Source: Candidatus Omnitrophota bacterium (GTDB lineage Bacteria; Omnitrophota; Gorgyraeia; Gygaellales; Profunditerraquicolaceae). From it: a DNA stretch of 15,115 nt. The number at the start of each line of letters is the position of its first letter. Position 1 is the first letter of the stretch. The DNA lies in the NCBI GenBank assembly GCA_020062065.1, contig JAGUWZ010000090.1:1-15115 (forward strand). The letters are read 5' to 3'. The position numbers and the translations under genes were made by a program. Under the pieces are notes generated by a model. It searched no databases. It was not told the DNA's origin and saw nothing but the letters and a program-made list of their open reading frames with translations. Shown here piece by piece: positions 13,485-15,115 of the stretch.

Positions 13485-13643
13485 GATTTAATAACTAGTA
13501 AAATGATAATTTCAACCCAATTTTATTAACGCAGATTTTCGCAAATCCAACGCGGATTTTCGCAGATAAAACTTTTTCATCTGCGTAAATCTGCGTGCAA
13601 TCTGCGTTCATCTGCGTTTAAAAAGATAGTTGTTAAATTGGCT
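13485..13643 (+). repeat. Palindromic dispersed repeat, copy 3 of 3
   Basis: Nearly identical to copy 1 across its whole length, including the outer GATTTAATAACTAGTAAAAT and the right-hand AAAGATAGTTGTTAAATTGG. Like copy 2 it is followed by TAAATTAA. It begins 39 bp after the YkgJ-like gene and ends 23 bp before the DUF2156 gene. All three copies therefore occupy intergenic space in the same orientation as the genes. Confidence 0.85.
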
Positions 13644-13666
13644 AAATTAATGGGTAGATATGACTT

Positions 13667-14581
13667 GTGGTTTATAACGCAGTGAAACTTAACAGGTTAT
13701 CCCTTAAAGATAAACAGTTGTTCAAAGGGTTTCTAAACCTAACAACCCACGAATTGTCCGTCTATGCATTTGAGAATATTTATATCTGGAATAGGTTCTT
13801 TGATATATACTGGACGATAATCAAGAATCATCTTTGTTTGTTCTTCCAGGATAAAATAGGTTGTTTTTTATATTTGCCGCCACTGGGTAAAAACCTAAGA
13901 CCAGAAGTAGCCCAGGAGGTTTTTAGGATTATGGATAAATTTAATAAAAATCCTGGACTATCCCGGATAGAGAATGTTGAAGAGAAAGAGAGAGTATTTT
14001 ACCAGGATTCAGGATATGAGTGTCGGTATAAATCATTTGACTATCTCTGTTTGCGAAGCGCATTGGCAGGTTTAAAAGGAAACCGTTTTAAATCCAAGCG
14101 CAGCTGTATCAACTATTTTACCAAGAATTATAGTTTTGAGTACTGGGATTATTCTTGCGATGATAAAGATGGGTGCTTGCAACTTTATAAGGATTGGATG
14201 AAGAGCCGTAAATTACAAGATGTTGATCCTGTATATAAAGGAATGCTTGGAGATAATTTTTTGTGCCTAGAGGTATTATTGCGCGATTATAAGAATTTGG
14301 ATTTAATCGGCAGGGTCATTAAGATAGATAGCCTGATAAAAGGGTTTAGTTTTGGTTTCCAGTTGAATAAAGAGACTTTCTGCATCCTCTTTGAGATAGC
14401 AGATTTATCTTTTAAAGGTTTGAGCCAGTATATATTCCGCCGGTTTTGTGAAGACTTAAAAAAATATCGCTATATAAACATTATGGATGATTCTGGGCTA
14501 CAGAATCTAAAAAAGGTAAAACTCTCATATCATCCACTAAGATTAATCCCGGCTTACATTGTTAAAAGAAGCAGGGACTAA
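13667..14581 (+). CDS. DUF2156 (LPG-synthase C-terminal-like) protein
   Basis: The 304 residues resemble stand-alone DUF2156 proteins, related to the GNAT-like C-terminal domain of phosphatidylglycerol lysyltransferase. Clues are the opening LKDKQLFKGFLNLTTHELSVYAFENIYIW, CLFFQDKIGCFLYLPPLG, the DSGYECRYKSFDYLC stretch and the closing NIMDDSGLQNLKKVKLSYHP. There are no membrane helices, unlike full lysyltransferases. Substrate is unknown; aminoacyl transfer to a lipid or peptide is a family-level possibility only. GTG 13667 is the first start after an in-frame TGA (13661-13663). GTG 13682 (giving MKLNRLSLKDK) may be the true start. The gene ends 4 bp before the exonuclease gene, suggesting an operon. 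Confidence 0.75.
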   Translation: MVYNAVKLNRLSLKDKQLFKGFLNLTTHELSVYAFENIYIWNRFFDIYWTIIKNHLCLFFQDKIGCFLYLPPLGKNLRPEVAQEVFRIMDKFNKNPGLSRIENVEEKERVFYQDSGYECRYKSFDYLCLRSALAGLKGNRFKSKRSCINYFTKNYSFEYWDYSCDDKDGCLQLYKDWMKSRKLQDVDPVYKGMLGDNFLCLEVLLRDYKNLDLIGRVIKIDSLIKGFSFGFQLNKETFCILFEIADLSFKGLSQYIFRRFCEDLKKYRYINIMDDSGLQNLKKVKLSYHPLRLIPAYIVKRSRD

Positions 14582-14585
14582 AAAG

Positions 14586-15115
14586 ATGGCTAAACTGATA
14601 GAGGAAATAGAATTTACTATTTTCGATACCGAGACCACAGGGCTCAAGCCGCGCTCAGGCGATAGAATCGTGGAGATCGCAGCCATAAGATTTAAGGGCG
14701 AAGAAAAAATCGCTACATTTCAGACTTTAATTAATCCCCACCGCTTTCTTTCTCCTGCCGCCTTTGAAGTGAATAAAATTACTTCTGATATGCTCAAAGA
14801 TGCCCCTCTTATAGAAACAGTGATGCCCAGATTCCTGGATTTTATTCAGAGCAGTTGTCTGTGTTCCTACAATGCAGTTTTTGATTTAGGGTTCCTTAAT
14901 AGCGAATTAAAGATTATTGGTCGGGATTTTCCAAAGGATATAGTGGTTGTAGATATACTCTCTATGGCCAGACGGCTTATGCCTGAGTTGGGACGTCACG
15001 CACTTTCTTATGTCGCGGAAAGCCTGGGAATTAAAGAAGAACAAGAACATCGCGCCCTTGCTGATGTGGAACTAACTTTAAAAGTTTTTAATAGCTTTAA
15101 AGAGGATTTGAAGAA
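14586..15115 (+). CDS. DnaQ-like DEDDh 3'-5' exonuclease (partial, runs off the window end)
   Basis: The visible 176 residues contain all three exonuclease motifs of the DnaQ/epsilon family: ExoI FDTETTGL (Asp14, Glu16), ExoII YNAVFDLGFL (Asp100), and ExoIII EHRALADVELT (His155, Asp160). The DEDDh class degrades DNA or RNA from the 3' end and includes the polymerase III proofreading subunit. Nothing shows whether this is true epsilon, an accessory exonuclease, or the front of a longer protein such as a DinG- or UvrC-like fusion. The start ATG 14586 follows AGCAGGGA with suitable spacing and is 4 bp after the DUF2156 stop. No stop codon occurs before the window ends. Confidence 0.9.
   Translation, partial: MAKLIEEIEFTIFDTETTGLKPRSGDRIVEIAAIRFKGEEKIATFQTLINPHRFLSPAAFEVNKITSDMLKDAPLIETVMPRFLDFIQSSCLCSYNAVFDLGFLNSELKIIGRDFPKDIVVVDILSMARRLMPELGRHALSYVAESLGIKEEQEHRALADVELTLKVFNSFKEDLK

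Overview
The window is AT-rich bacterial DNA. It carries a nitrogen-assimilation block (an antitermination-type regulator, glutamine synthetase and both subunits of glutamate synthase), then an accessory stretch (a toxin-antitoxin cassette, repeats and gene remnants), then housekeeping-type genes (rmuC, a YkgJ-like protein, a DUF2156 protein and a DnaQ-like exonuclease). All recognisable genes are on the + strand. The gene content, low GC and glnA type suit an uncultivated anaerobic or candidate-phylum bacterium; Omnitrophota-like is a guess from general impression, not something the sequence proves.

Positions 1-260 hold the end of a transposase reading frame, two copies of a 23-bp repeat that look like an insertion-sequence end, and just beyond them a strong sigma-70 type promoter (226-253). 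From about 260 to 472 the promoter feeds an untranslated leader rich in hairpins. It ends in a very good intrinsic terminator whose 5' arm is shared with a small hairpin with a six-base loop (A at loop position 1, G at position 4). That is the signature of an RNA target for ANTAR-domain antiterminators, and the first intact gene downstream (817-1524) is a GAF-ANTAR protein, followed 34 bp later by glnA. The natural reading is a regulated-readthrough operon in which the ANTAR protein controls its own synthesis and that of glutamine synthetase. A small frameshifted gene lies between leader and regulator.

Positions 2891-3424 hold the first of three copies of a ~159-bp palindromic repeat and a 28-codon fragment of a response-regulator receiver domain. 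gltB and gltD (3425-9419) follow with an 8-bp overlap. With glnA they form the complete GS-GOGAT ammonium assimilation route.

Positions 9705-10556 are a compact cassette: a zeta-toxin-like P-loop protein and a 50-residue probable antitoxin, bracketed by 40-bp direct repeats matching at 33 of 40 positions. Positions 10557-11061 contain no convincing gene, only an open-frame remnant.

Repeat copy 2 sits directly in front of rmuC, whose real start appears to be a rare ATT (or ATA) codon that adds an N-terminal membrane helix. A perfect 34-bp palindrome follows rmuC. Repeat copy 3 sits directly in front of the DUF2156 gene, which is 4 bp from a DnaQ-like exonuclease that runs off the window end.
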